Below, one piece after another: positions 24,901-38,003 of a stretch of 64,000 nucleotides of DNA. How positions within the stretch are numbered: the stretch's first letter is position 1; each line of letters starts with the position of its first letter. The notes under the pieces are model-generated. The model searched no databases. It was not told the DNA's origin and worked only from the letters and a program-made list of their open reading frames with translations. The position numbers were made by a program, and so were the translations under genes. Source of the DNA: Daucus carota subsp. sativus (lineage: Eukaryota > Streptophyta > Magnoliopsida > Apiales > Apiaceae); contig NC_030381.2 in NCBI RefSeq assembly GCF_001625215.2, positions 36,702,689 to 36,766,688 on the forward strand, in the 5' to 3' direction.

Positions 24901-26262
24901 CTGTTCTTAATTGATCGCTCATTGTCATTTATCTGTGTTGGCATTTTCAATCTATTTAATCATATTGGTAATTATTTGAGGTTTTTACCGGAAGCCGGCC
25001 TCATATGTATGTATATGTACATTAGTCACTCTTGTGCTACAACTGAATGGATTATTTTTCAGTGATACGTGGCTGGTTAGTTAGAAGATGCTCGGGAGAC
25101 GCAGCTTTACTACAATTTGGGGTTATGAAGGTACTCTTAGACTCTTCATTTTATTGTTAGCTTGTGGAAACATATCGTTTTTTCCCTTTTTCTTGTGTTT
25201 GACCATACTTTTTCAGGTAATAAATGCATATTGTTCTAACAAAGTTTGACAAAGTTTTAGCTTAACATTTACACATCTCAACCCCTTCACCAAGTACTCC
25301 TCTTTACCTATTAAGTCTAATAGTTCTAGTAGTATACTTCTGAGTTTAGACATCCTTATCAAGTGGAATATAATTAGAGCCTTCGGGTATTTATGTTTTG
25401 GTTGTTCTCACTACAGGCGAGGCAACCAGTGCAGTCAACCAAAAATTTATCAATCATTTGCATGGAACTGAGATTTGTGATTATTGTTTTCATCCATTTG
25501 TCACAAGAGTTGATTTAAGTCTTAATTGTTAGGGTAGTAATGCTAAAAAGATTAAAGAGTTTATCCTTTGTCTTAATATGCTATATTTCAATGCACTTGT
25601 TTTGCTGGGAAGTTAATGACACTCGAAAACCATGACATTCTAATCAGGGTCATGAGACAGATAATGTGCTAGTGAAGGCATCATACCTTGCTGACCTCCA
25701 GCGTCGGGTACTTCAAGCCGAGTCTGCATTAAGAGTTAAAGATGGGGAGAACGACATTCTTCAACAAAGAATCCAACAATATGACAACCGATGGTCAGAA
25801 TATGAGCGGAAAATGAAGTCAATGGAAGAAATGTGGCAGAAACAAATGAGATCACTGCAATCAAGCCTATCCATTGCAAAGAGAAGCCTAGCCGCTGATG
25901 ATTCAGATGCATCAGTCAATAATGACTCCAGCTACGGATCACCAGTTGACTATACGAGGCCAACAAATACAGGTCTGAGTGTTATAAGCAGACTGGCCCA
26001 AGAGTTTGATCAGAGGAGCCGAATATTTGGTGATGATGCCAAGTTCTTGGTGGAAGTGAAATCCGGTCAGGTGGATGCAAATTTGGACCCGGAACAGGAA
26101 CTCAGAAGGCTAAAGCAAATGTTCGAAGGGTGGAAAAAAGATTACGGATCGAGACTGAGGGAAACAAAGGTGATCTTGAACAAGCTAGCAAGTGATGGAG
26201 GAAGTGGTGAGAAAATGAAGAAGAAATGGTGGGGAAGATTAAACAGCACAAGGATGAGTTGA
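15922..26262 (+). CDS. Class VIII myosin heavy chain (ATM1-like)
   Basis: Plant actin motor of class VIII, linked in other plants to plasmodesmata, endosomes and the cell plate. The 23 coding exons are 15922-16260, 16901-17002, 17085-17228, 17328-17478, 17582-17609, 18016-18181, 18310-18373, 18527-18540, 18618-18702, 19560-19663, 19787-19925, 20768-20886, 21013-21165, 21252-21341, 21501-21578, 21968-22126, 22444-22650, 23281-23486, 23583-23718, 23945-24074, 24179-24325, 25063-25130 and 25648-26262: 3444 nt, 1147 residues. Visible parts are an SH3-like segment near 115-150, P-loop GESGAGKT at 256-263, switch I NNNSSRF ending at 310, switch II DIYGFE at 528-533, four IQ-like repeats at about 835-935, a coiled coil at about 950-1020 and the class VIII end [11 protein letters not shown]. 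Exon 8 is a 14-nt microexon encoding most of FLLEK. At exon junction 13/14 the protein reads SFIRNSFEQ. Intron 11 holds a Harbinger-type MITE. Confidence 0.95.
19066..19222. repeat. 77-bp tandem duplication in a myosin intron
   Basis: Units 19066-19142 and 19143-19222 both start ATGCTTCATAA and share GGAAGCTGTGAAGATTTTGA. It lies in intron 9 (18703-19559) and has no coding role. Confidence 0.85.
20178..20430. mobile_element. PIF/Harbinger-type MITE in myosin intron 11
   Basis: A 253-bp element has terminal inverted repeats GGGGCCGTTTGGCT and AGCCAAACGACCCC and is flanked by a TTA target-site duplication (20175-20177 and 20431-20433), as expected for PIF/Harbinger. The interior is rich in inverted AAGTGCTT and AAAGCT-type words. 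It shares termini with 32850-33278. No open frame. Confidence 0.85.
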
Positions 26263-27331
26263 TGAAAATAGGTTAAATATATCCAAATATATACTACACA
26301 ACAGACTAGTGCATGTTATGTGATTTTTACATAATAGATATATACACGTCTACATGCTCTAAAATGGTCACCACTGGAAAACTACATGAGGGTTGATTAT
26401 CACTTCTCCAAATTATCCTACTGGAAGTTGAGATCTATTCATTGAGTATGAGCTCAAATTAATTTTTTTTTGATATATACTATGCTTTGCTACCAAAGTA
26501 GGGGGTAAGAATAAACATAGGATCGTTTCGTTATGACCAATGAGTCTGGTTAACGAGTCCGGTTAACAGAATGTGAGTCCAGCCTTGTAGTTGCTGTGTG
26601 CAGTTCAACGAGATTACTGTGTAGTATATGCCAGCAATCGTGCTTGAGTGAAAAACTTGTGTATAGAAAGTTCCACACAGATACGGTCCATGAAAAAATA
26701 ATGGCCCCTGAAAATGTTATTAATATAAATTGAATGCAATGGTTTGTTGTTAATATGTATAGGAAATTTTTACTTAAGAAAGATCTGAATTTTATAAGAA
26801 AGACAAATTTACAACCAAAATTTTTAAAACTAATCTAATTTCAACTTGAAATATTGCATATAAATATTTTAAAAAATATTATCATATATAATTATATTTT
26901 ATCATAATATAGTTAATAATTTAATAAATTATAGAAAACTAATTTTTTAAAATGATATATAAATTGATTAAAATAATTAAATTAATTTTTTTTTATATTT
27001 CACCATAAAAAGTATTGCTAAAAAACTAAATTTCAAAGATTAACTATTAAAATAATCTTGAATCTTGATATAATTATATATTTTTTTAGGCCGGATTTAG
27101 GTATACTGCACCATCCCAAATCCGTCCCGAATTTCTCGGTTAAAAAATAAAAATCATTCTTCACAAAGTGACAAATCTGAACTTCAATTCATATTTTTTT
27201 GGGGTTTCAGTTCTTACGGATTTGGCCCGTATGCAGTTGGGTGCGTATGTAAAACTGTATCCAACTATATATAAACAGCATCTTGTATCTTCTTCTCTGC
27301 GTTTGGTAATTACAGTTGGAGCAAGAGAGCA
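26263..27331. other. Intergenic, myosin to FAD synthetase
   Basis: Contains the myosin 3' UTR and, from about 26750 to 27110, a very AT-rich block. A 5' leader of the next gene is likely in the last 100 bp. No gene, RNA or clear repeat was seen. Confidence 0.55.
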
Positions 27332-30300
27332 ATGTTATCTGGGCCGTCTCGCATGACCCACCATTTACAACACTGTAATCACTTTGGTCTTGGCTTTGGA
27401 TTTATATATACTACTAATACTAATAAGCTCCATTTGAAACTACCCTTTAGCTCTATTTCTGAGAAGAAGAAGAAGTTGAATGAATTTTCTTCATCAAATC
27501 TTGATTCTAAAGCACCCCTTGTTGCTGATTGCATCAAACCTAATTCCCCATTTGCGCAAACTCCCATTCTTTCTCATTCTTTAAGGTATGTATTCATTTC
27601 TATAGACTGGTAACTTTTTTTTTGTTAAAGTTCCTCTCTTTATGATTGCAGCACTGTTATTCTAGTGAAATTTATGTTTGTATGTAATTTCTGTTATCTG
27701 TATATTGTTATTACTGTGTTTTGATTCGAATTAGGTTGGAAAAAATTGTTTAATTTAATGTCAGGATAATGAAGAAATTATGGATTGTGAGCTTTTTTTT
27801 TTTTTGGAAAGCATTGAAAGGAATGGTCGGTGCGTGACACGAATTAAGTGTAAATAATCAAATGGTTGAAGCAATGTGAGGATAGAAATATAGTGATCCA
27901 ATCAAAGAATTACTACTGCCGTTGTAATATGTCAACTAGATGTTTCTTTTCCTAAAAATCTAATGGAATGTAAAGCATACAAAGGGGAAATTTTCAATAG
28001 TCAACAATGAGTTCTATCAGGGTCATAGCTTCTATTAGGTTCTTTAGTATGCAAGAATTACTTTACCTATTTGTTGAAATTTAACCCCTAACATAGCATG
28101 AAAAATCAGTGATACTCTACTAAATCTTCGTATTTCCTAAAACCAGAATTCTCCTTGCAAGTACAATAAAATTCCTTAGAATGAATACAACCAAGTATCT
28201 ATCTTTGTTTTTGCTTGTGTAGCCCATTAATAATATTTGAATAATAGTTATTCACAGATGTGAAATAGCCCAAATAAGTTTGGTTTTGCTACCTGCTGCT
28301 TCGTGCAACATTGTATTAACTCATTTGATGAGTGGTAACACAAATTAATAACATTATAATTTGTATTATGTTCATCTGGCTGTCTTCTCGTGATAATGTG
28401 AGTGCTCTTGTATTTATCTTATTGTTTTCATTTTATGAAGTGAACAGGAGGATGACAGCGAGCCTCCATCTGAACGACTGTCAGAAGTGGAAGGTTTAAT
28501 ATTATGATACTACTATTTCTTTTTTTTTCATGTTAGTAATTTTTTCAGCTGATCAGAATGAAATCAATTTTATGTTATTACAAACTTGTTAATTCTGTGT
28601 ATTGTTCATATTGCACACTGCATATTCAAGATGTTAATCGGGTGATTGGAATAGGGGGTAGCTCCTAACTGCATTAGTTATGTCGATTGAGTATGAAGCG
28701 ATAAATGTATATATAGAAGACCTGGCTGCTATCTCATTAATCATGTCGATAAAGTGTTAAGAAATAAAGATAAAAATATATTCTGACTGCTATTTAGTGA
28801 TTTTTATATTGTATTTAACATTGAAATATTTAAGTTATCATTAAGATTAGGTTCTAAATATCAGGCATGTTTGTATGTCTCTTTGATAATACATCTTATT
28901 TTAGTCTATATGTTTTAAGATTTATTGGTTATTGTTTTTCTAGGAGGTATGGTAGCTCTGGGAAAATTTGAAGCTCTTCACGTTGGTCATCGAGAACTTG
29001 CAATACAAGCAGCAAAGGTCGGAGTTCCATTTCTTCTATCATTTGTTGGAATGGCTGAAGTTTTAGGTTGGGAGCCTAGGTATGACTCTTCGCATGTCTT
29101 TTGTTAGAAAATCAGTAGCAAACATTGTATATGCTGGGGAAGTGACTTCTCTCAGAGATAAGCTATTTAACCACTTCAACCCCAAAAGAACAATAAGAAC
29201 TGATAAGAAGTAATATTATGGGGAAACAATATATACAATGGTCTTGTATAGTGGGCCAATAATATATACAAGATCTGCCTACTGTACATCCAACAAGTTA
29301 ATCTAAAATTCAAGTTTGCTTTATTATCTGCTCTTAATGATGATTTTTTTTTTTTGGTTATTAAGTATACTCCTTAATAATCTTGATTATAGATGTAAAT
29401 TGCATGTAGTCTAATTCAGAAAAGTGTAGCACTTATATTCTCGTCATGCATTTATCTTAAATTTCATATAAGCGGTATAATTATCGGTGATGCTAATGTT
29501 TGTTCTTCAGTATCCGCAACTGATGTCTTTATGCCAAGGTGAATAGGGGTTTGTGAATTATTATAATGTTAATAACTTGTAACAGGGCTCCAATAGTTGC
29601 CAAATGTGATCGTAAGCGGATCCTTTCTTCATGGGCTCCATACTGTGGTGATGTCACCCCCACTGAGTTTGAGCTTGATTTTTCAAAAGTTCGATCTCTG
29701 ACACCTCGTCAGTTTGTTGAAAAGTTATCAAAGAAACTCGGAGTATGTGGAGTTGTTGCAGGTGCATTAGAAGATTATTATTATTACTATTACTGTTGCT
29801 TTCAAGTTTATTGTCGTCATACTTGATCATTGAGTTATAATAGTGATATTGTTATTATGATTATCTAGGAAAAAACTACAGATTTGGTTACAGAGCTTCT
29901 GGTGATGCATCAGATCTGGTGAAATTGTGCGAGGAGTATGGCATGGAAGCTTACATAATAAACTCTGTCATGGACAAAAAACAAGATTCTAGAGCCATAA
30001 GTCTTGATAATCCAAAGGAGCAAGGACAAGTTTCATCTACCCGGGTACGTCATGCTCTTGACATGGGAGATATGAAATATGTCTCAGAGTTATTGGGTCG
30101 AAAACATCGTCTTATGTTGATGTGGAATGCTGGGGAAAAGTTTACTAGGGAAAATAATAGGATATCAGCTTCAAAGTCTTGCTTGTTAAATCTCCCACCA
30201 AAAGAGGGTCTGTATGAGAACTGCTCAGTTGTGATTGGTGACGAGAACTCTGTACCATGCAGAGTAAATATTGATACTACACATATTTATTTGGAGTTGG

Positions 30301-30371
30301 ATGACATAGAAACATGTATTCATATATTATCTCAAGGCTTTCGGTTCTTGGGTATAGACTTTGTTGGCTAA
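27332..30371 (+). CDS. RIBF1: Plastid FAD synthetase (RibF type)
   Basis: FMN adenylyltransferase, which makes FAD from FMN and ATP in plastids. Five coding exons, in frame: 27332-27585, 28441-28493, 28944-29079, 29586-29761, 29869-30371, giving 373 residues. The exon 2 acceptor was set at 28440 because only this choice joins the phases of exons 1 and 3. Residues 1 to about 75 are rich in Ser, Lys and hydrophobics and fit a transit peptide. The nucleotidyltransferase core shows [13 protein letters not shown] (HxGH motif), [32 protein letters not shown] and the [10 protein letters not shown] motif. The C-terminal half ([13 protein letters not shown]) matches plant RibF proteins, which in Arabidopsis have FAD synthetase but not riboflavin kinase activity. 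RIBF1 and RIBF2 cannot be told apart here; the symbol reflects the closer gene neighbourhood. Confidence 0.93.
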
Positions 30372-32849
30372 AGTTTGTGATTTCTTAAGTATTTTTCCCT
30401 TTCAATTTTGTTCACTAAATTCTATGCTATATTTGCAAATTGTACACGTGTAACTACCAATATGGTTCTTCTTGTGCAGGAGCAATGGTCAGTTTATTGG
30501 TATTAGCTTCATACATTCAATGAAATGCGATGGTCGTATGCATATTTGACCTATTACTTTATAAATGTATAGATTTTATTGACATCGATGTAACTTGCTG
30601 AAACCAACAGATGGTACGTAATGTAAAATGTGAATGGTTTCTGACTGAGGGAACAGTGTGCGTTTGGTTGAAAATGCTCTTGTTAATTTTCTGGTTTCAT
30701 TATGACAGGTTTATATTATGGTCACAATATAACTTTTGGGAATGATATGTAAACCAGAATCTTTACAATACTATTTCTGGTTACATAGTTCAAGGCATAC
30801 CTTGAACTTGAAAACTCAACACGGTGCTGGATATTTTAAACTTCTAATTTCTGTTGGTTATCCACCATTGTGATAAATGTTGTATGAAATGGCTGTGCAT
30901 CACTTGCTGTTTATTCATTTACATCAGGGTGTACTAGACTTGGCTTCCATTTTTACAAACTTCTCCTTGTTTCATTGTTTGTTACTGGCTGAGAACATAT
31001 GTACTGAATTGCTGATGTCGTATATAGTTGCTTGTTATTGGGCTCATTTGCTATTTTCTCTTCTGTATTAGTTATCTACCTTGTAGGAATCAAGTTTTTC
31101 AAAGCCTTCACAAACTAATATTTAATTTTTGGCTAGAAATTGTTGCTCTGCACATTGCACTTTTCAGATCCATGGAAAAAGGATTGAAGTCTGCGCGGGA
31201 GCTAAAGGAGACAGACTTATTGTCAGCTAGATCACAGGTAATATTTATATACCACTGGAATTTGACATGTCAGATTTTCTTTGCAGCTGGCTCTTACTTG
31301 TGATTCTATTCTGTTTCATTTCTCCATGTTTAGCTTAATATTCTGGTATATATTAATTCTGTTAGTTTTTATTTCATTTTTCAATTTGAGTAGTGTTTAC
31401 TAATTACAGCAAAAACATAAAGAATGTAGTAGACTGTATTCTGGCCGTAAGCTAAAGATCATTTGTAGCTTCTTGGGTCGATGTTCTGGCATGATGTTAA
31501 ACTAGCAATACACTAGCTCGCAGTTCATATTTTTTTTCCAGTCTAAAGCTTGAGAGGTGGTTACCATAGTTTGTAATTGTATAATTATGTAGAGGAGCTC
31601 ACACTAATGAGGGCACAGGAGTATATGCTTTTGGGTATTAGTTGTTACTACTTGATATTGTGTATACTGCTTATATACTTTCATGATATGCCAGGCTTGG
31701 CTGTTCAAATTTCATATGTAAAGTTTGTTGCTCCGGGACACTTTTTTCTCTGTATATGACAACAATAACAACCAACTCTTTGTTTTGCATCCCTTGATAT
31801 GTTTGACAAGTTTCACAATTGTTCTATAAAATATGTATATAAACTTTGTTGCATCTATGGTCTAAAATTTTCTTTGCAAGCTGATTCTGGTCGGATACCG
31901 TCTGTTTGGTGATTTTGAGGAGGTTGCAGTTCTTGTTCTAGAATTATATCTCCGGAGTTCTGCTACATTTTGTATTTTGCAGCCTGCACAGGACCCTGCA
32001 CTTCTTAGTTCTTACTCTGTAGTTATTCAAATTAAATTTGGGGATTTATATTATTCTAAATTTTATCTATTTATTTATTAGTACGGCTATCTTATAGTTT
32101 CTCTTTACTTAGTATCTTGCGCAAAGGTATTTGTGTATATGCATCCTCAATCATTAGCTTTTTGATGGAAACTTGCACTCAGTGGAGATCAAATGTAAGC
32201 CTGTAAAAGCGGTTGACAATTCGGATAATGCTTTTCAGTTAAGATTCAAAATCAATGGTCGGGTGATGCTGACTCCACTACAACGCCTTTCAAGACGAGG
32301 TTCAGCATTAGCGGTGCTGCTGATTTCGCTGCAATGTGGACGATATCGCATTGCAACTTAAATCAAGTCAGTGAGAGATGAACATGTGAGTGATAGCTAA
32401 GTATTCTGTGGCTAACAATGTTACAAGCACACAAAGTGATAAAATTTGTCTCCTCCTCACTGAACCTTGGCACTATTATGTGATTCTCACTGAACCTTGG
32501 CCTGTGGGGATACAAGCTATCCTATCCTCACTGAACCTTGGCACTATTATGTGATTCTGGAAATTTACAAGAAGTGATAAAATTTTCGAAATATATTTTT
32601 ATAAAATTTATAATGATGAAAAATTATTATTGTGAGACCCGCCGTCCTGATAATCGTAATAAGAAGTGAGGAGAATGTATTGCGTAGAACGGGGAGAAGA
32701 TGGCTTCAAAGTGATGGGTCGATGTTGACGAACAGAGTTAACAAGTTGTACAAGGGAAGGGAGGTTCAAATCTTCACCCCACACTTTCCAACACAATGCC
32801 TTTTCTTGTCATGGAGATGACATGACATAGATAAGGAATATCCCATTTA
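30372..32849. other. Downstream of FAD synthetase: 3' UTR and unassigned exon-like segments
   Basis: The 3' UTR of the FAD synthetase gene probably covers the first few hundred bases and may be spliced (TTGTGCAG before 30480). Two short segments look exon-like. 31172-31236 lies between a TTTTCAG acceptor and a CACAG-GTAATA donor and reads MEKGLKSARELKETDLL. About 32238-32388, after a TTTTCAG acceptor, reads WSGDADSTTTPFKTRFSISG and then ADFAAMWTISH before a stop. I recognise neither. A 34-bp word repeats at 32454-32487 and 32525-32558. Confidence 0.4.
32454..32558. repeat. 34-bp direct repeat, period 71
   Basis: TCCTCACTGAACCTTGGCAC and its continuation through ATTATGTGATTCT occur at 32454-32487 and 32525-32558. 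A partial third copy (TCACTGAACCTTGGCC) starts near 32487 between them. Non-coding. Confidence 0.85.
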
Positions 32850-33278
32850 GGGGTCGTTTGGTTCCCACATTTCTGGTATGGGTTTTGTTCATTTCAAACC
32901 CATACCTGGTGTTTGGTTAGATTTTCTTTTCCTTCAAACCCATACCTCAAACCTATAAGGTATGAAATTTTCATATATAAGAGGTGGGTATGAAACATAG
33001 GTTTGAGGAATCAACTCTGTTTGTCTTATTTTTATTTATGTCATTAAATTCAAATTATTAGTACCACATGAAGTTGATGACTCATAGATATATAAAAAAT
33101 CTATTTCAAGAATATTCTTAAATTAATTATAATTAATCACTTAAAAATATTTAAATTATATATGCTCATTCCAGCACCTAACCAAACACATGATATTAAA
33201 AATGATACCCCAACCCCATACCATCTCAACCCAATTCCTCATTCCAACCTCATACACTCTGTCCAACCAAACGACCCC
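32850..33278. mobile_element. PIF/Harbinger-type MITE
   Basis: A 429-bp element has inverted ends GGGGTCGTTTGGTT and AACCAAACGACCCC and is flanked by TTA on both sides (32847-32849 and 33279-33281). Subterminal words are also inverted (CAAACCCATACC on the left, CCCATACCAT and CAACCTCATAC on the right). It is related by its termini to the element in the myosin intron. No open frame. Confidence 0.85.
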
Positions 33279-33281
33279 TTA

Positions 33282-35919
33282 ATATACTCTCTTTCTCTTC
33301 TTTCTTTTTTGGTGAAAAAGGAAGTATTGTACTCCCCCTTCATTTTAAATCACGTTGTTTTTTATAAATTTTATTTATTTAGGTGAGGGGGGAGCAGAAA
33401 TGTCGTCTAAATCCTCCGGCAAGATAAGATTTTCTAATTCATCCGAAAGGTATATTCAATTAAAATTTTAAGATATTTTTTAATTCATAAACTTGGATAT
33501 ATTTAACTCAGATTTTATCAAATATATCAAAATACTGAGATATTCATAAATTATATTATAAAATCATATGATATTCAATTAGAATTTTAAATTAAATTAA
33601 ATTTTTGATAATATTTAATTAGAATTGTTTAAGATCTATTAAAATTCGATAGTATTAAGATGTTGGTGGATTTTCTTGGGACATTATATAATGATTGATC
33701 TTGTGTGATTGTTCAGTTTATTTTGTACATTTTGAAGTTCAACATAATCCATAAAATATTGAGATATTATGTTTAAATCCTAAAAATTTACGACATTTTT
33801 ATATGAAAAATGTGTAAAATCAAAATCAGACGCGACTTATTAAAATCTGTAAATAATAAAATCCGAGTTATAAGACCCTAAATTTCTTTTCTTACTTATT
33901 TATGTGTTTATGTTGTAAAAAGGTCGTTGGTCGTGATTATAATTATATTCATTATTAATGCGCTAAATATCAAGATATGAAAAACTAATCTCAAATGTCA
34001 TTTATTAACAGTGTATCGTGTAACATTTTGAATACGTCTATAGTTGTGTTAGAGTTAAAAGAATAGAACGCTAATCTATGTAGCGTTATGTTAGATTAAT
34101 CCTAAACGTTAGATTAATCATAACAGAACGTAATATCACGTAGCTTTTTATTAGGATTAAAATAATACAATGCTAAAAACTGATATTTGACTCTATCATT
34201 GTGAACATTATTTCCGGATTTTGTGAGATATGAGCCTATTTCTCAGTTAAAACCAAATAAAAACTCAAAATAGTGAAAAAAGAACGTGGGCATTGACTGT
34301 CTGGCTAGAACGTTGACACTTTGACACTGTGAATATTCTTGGTATCCTCTTGACAATCTCTTTTTTATACCCAAAAAAGCGAGATATATACACACAGATA
34401 CACATATACATACATACAAATCACGCGTCACAAAACCCTCTTGTTCTGTTCCAACTATATAGGCAACCGCATATCTAGATACATTCACACATACACATTC
34501 ACCCTTTCTCTTACAATACACACACAAACACATATCTTGTAAACTATATTCGTGTATTACAACAACAAACAAGACATTCATTCAATCCACTCCATCTTGG
34601 TATGCTCTCCATTCTCTCATTTCTATTCTCATGTTCAATCTATATATGCTTTTATTGTTACTTTCTTTTTGGTTGAATGTGTTTATCTGTTTGTGTTTTT
34701 TTGTAAAGATTCAATTTTTAGGCTTATTTTGATCTGGGTTTTTTTGGGTTTTGCATTTTTCATTCAAAGATCCGAGCTTTATTCCCCAACTTTTAGTTTT
34801 TGCCACAATTTGTATTTGTGTTTTAGGGCTTTATTAGTAGAGTGATTGGGATTATGTATGTAGTTTTCATTAGTTTTGACTACTTTGTTGGACTATATAA
34901 TTGTGGTGTTGAATGAATCAAATTATGTTTGAATGCTTCTGTGTTTGAAGATGAAACTTTTGTATTATAATTTATGAATAAATACAAGCTGTTAATTATA
35001 TTTGTCTCCTGAGAAATAAGTACCTCTTTGTGTTGCTTTCTAGAATTTACTTTTGGAGTCAGCAGTAATTCGTAAAAAAGAGAATTTAAGTTTGGACGGT
35101 TGTTATCGTATATTTTTACCTAAAAAAATTGTGCTTTTCAATAAGGTCTGGCGAGGCTGTTCAAAATGATAGCTGTTTTGAAAGAAGGCTAACCAACTTG
35201 TCACATGAATGGCCCAAAGAAAGTGGGAAAGAATATTATTATTGACAAGTGGGAAGTCAATAATCAAACACATGTTGCGTTGTGATTGGCATTTCTTGCA
35301 GCTCCATAGGCTTTATCTTAACATGGCATTGCTTCTTTAGCTTATTTGAAGTAATTATTCCTGGCCAAGTATTTTTTAAATCTGAAGTTAAAATATTACT
35401 TTTACTCTTTTAGAATTAAATGTTTCTAAATAATCTTCTTTAGGACTGTCAATCCGAAGTACATCGACAAACTCAGCTCCTACATTCTTGTGGGGTGTGT
35501 TTGGGGATCAAATTTGGCCGGCTACTAATGGTTTTATATATTCACTTTTGCTGTGCTGTCAATGCTGTGTCAACAGGCTAATTTTTTTGGAAGCAAATAT
35601 AATATACACCCGCACCATGTATGACATAACAAGGCATGCTTATTGGAATGTCAGATTCCAACATTAGTTTTTTTTCCTTCTCATTTTGCTTATTTTCATT
35701 TCCACATTTCTTTGAACATCTGTTGGATATACATAAGGCTATTAAGCATTGGCCTCACAAATAATTATCCATTTCCATTTTGCTCCTGCAGGTTATTCAT
35801 TCTCAATCAAGGTTTTGGCTTTGTGATTGTACTAATCAGAGTTTGAAGTTGCGAGTGGCTATTACCATTACCATACATAACTTTATATGGTATAAGAGAC
35901 TGTCAGCTTGTTTTCTATT
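33282..35919. other. Intergenic plus 5' leader of the DUF829 gene
   Basis: AT-rich spacer to about 34350, then a CA/CT-rich promoter-leader region. A leader intron is plausible: donor after CCATCTTG (GTATGC near 34600) and acceptor CTCCTGCAG near 35790, so the start codon at 35920 would lie in the second exon. A minus-strand open frame at 34243-34581 is made of CA/TG-rich simple sequence and is not accepted as a gene. Confidence 0.5.
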
Positions 35920-38003
35920 ATGGGTTCTTTAGCGGGAAGCCTTCAAAGACCATTCCTTGCAGCCTCTGCTGTTGCGGTAGCTTCTGTTTCTACTGATCTT
36001 CATGACAAATTTATGCCATCAAAGTTATCAGATACTGATTCTTCTTTGGAACAATCAACTTCTACCTCACAACTGTCTATTGAAACAAATCCTTCAAGGG
36101 TATCTCAATTGTCTATTTCCAAGCTGTCTGATTTATCTTTTGTAGCCAGGATTAGGGTGCCTGTTCCTTATGTAAGATGCCCTGTTCCTGTTACGAGTCA
36201 GGGTTCTGTCTCAAACTCTCTATTCTCTTCTGCCATCTCTTCTCCTGTCCTTTTGAATTTATATAGCTCTGCAGAGTTGGCCAGTGCTAAGCCAACTGCA
36301 TATACACCTATTCTCCCTGTACCGCCCTTATCTGAAGACGTTTTGTATAAATGGCATTTGCCCCAACGTAATACCATTGATACAGCTGATAATTCTGATT
36401 GTTCATTGGCCAAGTCTAGGACAGTAGTAGTTTTGCTCGGATGGTTAGGTGCAAAACAGAAACATATGAGGAAATATGCAGAATATTATACTTCAAGAGG
36501 ATTTCATGTAATTACCTTTACCTTCCCCATGTCTGAGATTTTAAGCTATCAGGCTGGCTGGAAAGCTGAAGAGCATGTAGATTTGCTAGTCAATCATCTT
36601 TCTGATTGGCTGGAAGAAGAGCATGGAAACAATCTTGTGTTTCACACTTTCAGTAACACAGGGTGGTTAACGTAAGCTTTCCCTCTTTTAACTTCTTTAA
36701 CAGGTTCTTGACTTTGCCCAAATATCCTTCATGATAATCATAATAATTTTTTTTCACAGATATGGAGCTATTTTGGAAAAATTTCAGCAGGAGGATGATG
36801 GCTTAATAGAGAGAATTAAAGGATGTATTGTTGATTCAGCTCCTGTAGCAGCCCCTGATCCACAGGTAGAACCTACTTGCTCATATATGTCATACTTGTT
36901 TGCAAAATGTTTAATGAGCTTTAGAAGCTTACATCCACTTGGCCATATCCTGTGCTTTTTGCAACGACTTCAACTGTATTTGGTTTGTAGTATTGTTTTA
37001 GTATCTAGACACTTGCATTCCAGGTCCCGTTAAACATGAACTACTGTTTCACTTGTCAAAAAACAAAGGTCTAAGTAACCATGTGGTTCTGCCATTGATA
37101 TTGAAATTTTAATTTTGACTAGTTGAGGTTTCCTCAATGATTTTAATCAATTCCAGGAAGCTTACTGTAGTTAGGTTTCTATTATAGACTCTCATTTACT
37201 TATGCTGAACCTTTTTAACTGAATACCTTCTCTCCTTAGGTATGGGCTGCAGGATTCTCTGCTGCTATTTTGAAAAAGCAAAGTGTTGCAACAAAACAAG
37301 ACACTGAAGCAAATAGAAGAAATCTTGAAGTTTCAGGTAATAACAATGTGTCTGAGGAAGTCAAGCCGGCATTTATGGAAGCAGCTTTGCAAGTCGTATT
37401 AGAGAGAGTTTTTGAGGTGGTTTTGAAACTTCCTGCCGTGGATGGGTAAGACTTTCTAATTCATGCTCAACTTAGTAGTTGTCACATTTTGGATTAAGCA
37501 ATTTAGAAGATTTTATCAAAAAACAAGTTTAATTTTATTTCTGACTTAAATTGGGCCCGATGGTGGGTTTCGTGGAACACCCAAGTTGGTTGCATTTAGA
37601 CAGGGACGTATTTAGGATTTGAATTTGGGATAGGCACATTGTCAGTTTGTCATATAGGATTTGACCTGGATTGTCATATATCTTCCCTCTCCCAGGTTGT
37701 ACTAACGGGTTATTTCTTGTTTTCAACAGGAGGCTGTCTTCTTTAATGGGTCAATTGAAGTCCAGACAACCAAGCTGCCCGCAGTTATACATCTACAGCT
37801 CTGCGGACAAAGTCATTCCTGCCGAATATGTCGAGTCTTTCATAACCGAGCAGCAAAGGATAGGACATCAAGTCCGGTCTTGCAACTTCATATCCACGCC
37901 ACATGTTGATCATCTTCGAAATGATCCAGAGCTGTACACATCTCAACTCACCCAATTTTTGGAGGATTGCATGCTCTGTTGCAAACAAGATCCCAACCCC
38001 TAA
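35920..38003 (+). CDS. DUF829/TMEM53-like alpha/beta hydrolase
   Basis: Four coding exons in frame: 35920-36671, 36760-36865, 37240-37445, 37730-38003, giving 445 residues. ATG 35920 (MGSLAGSLQRPFLAASAVAV) is the first AUG in the frame; the longer frame upstream needs TTG. The N terminus has a hydrophobic Ala/Val stretch and then a Ser/Thr-rich region. The hydrolase fold starts at about residue 168 (RTVVVLLGWLGAKQKHMRKY, then YAEYYTSRGFHVITFTFPMS). A nucleophile-elbow-like FHTFSNTGW is followed by IYSSADKVIPAEYV (acid residue) and TPHVDHLRNDPELY (histidine), the order expected of a catalytic triad. The family has homology to TMEM53, a nuclear-envelope protein in animals; its activity in plants is not established. 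Intron 3 carries an unplaced sequence near 37550-37700. Confidence 0.88.

Noticed and set aside
34243-34581. 112-codon minus-strand frame with many Cys and Val residues
   Set aside because: It comes from CA/TG-rich sequence in the promoter and leader of the DUF829 gene and has no domain or splice support.
37550-37700. Unplaced sequence in intron 3 of the DUF829 gene that differs in composition from its surroundings
   Set aside because: No inverted ends or target duplication were found, so it is not called a mobile element.
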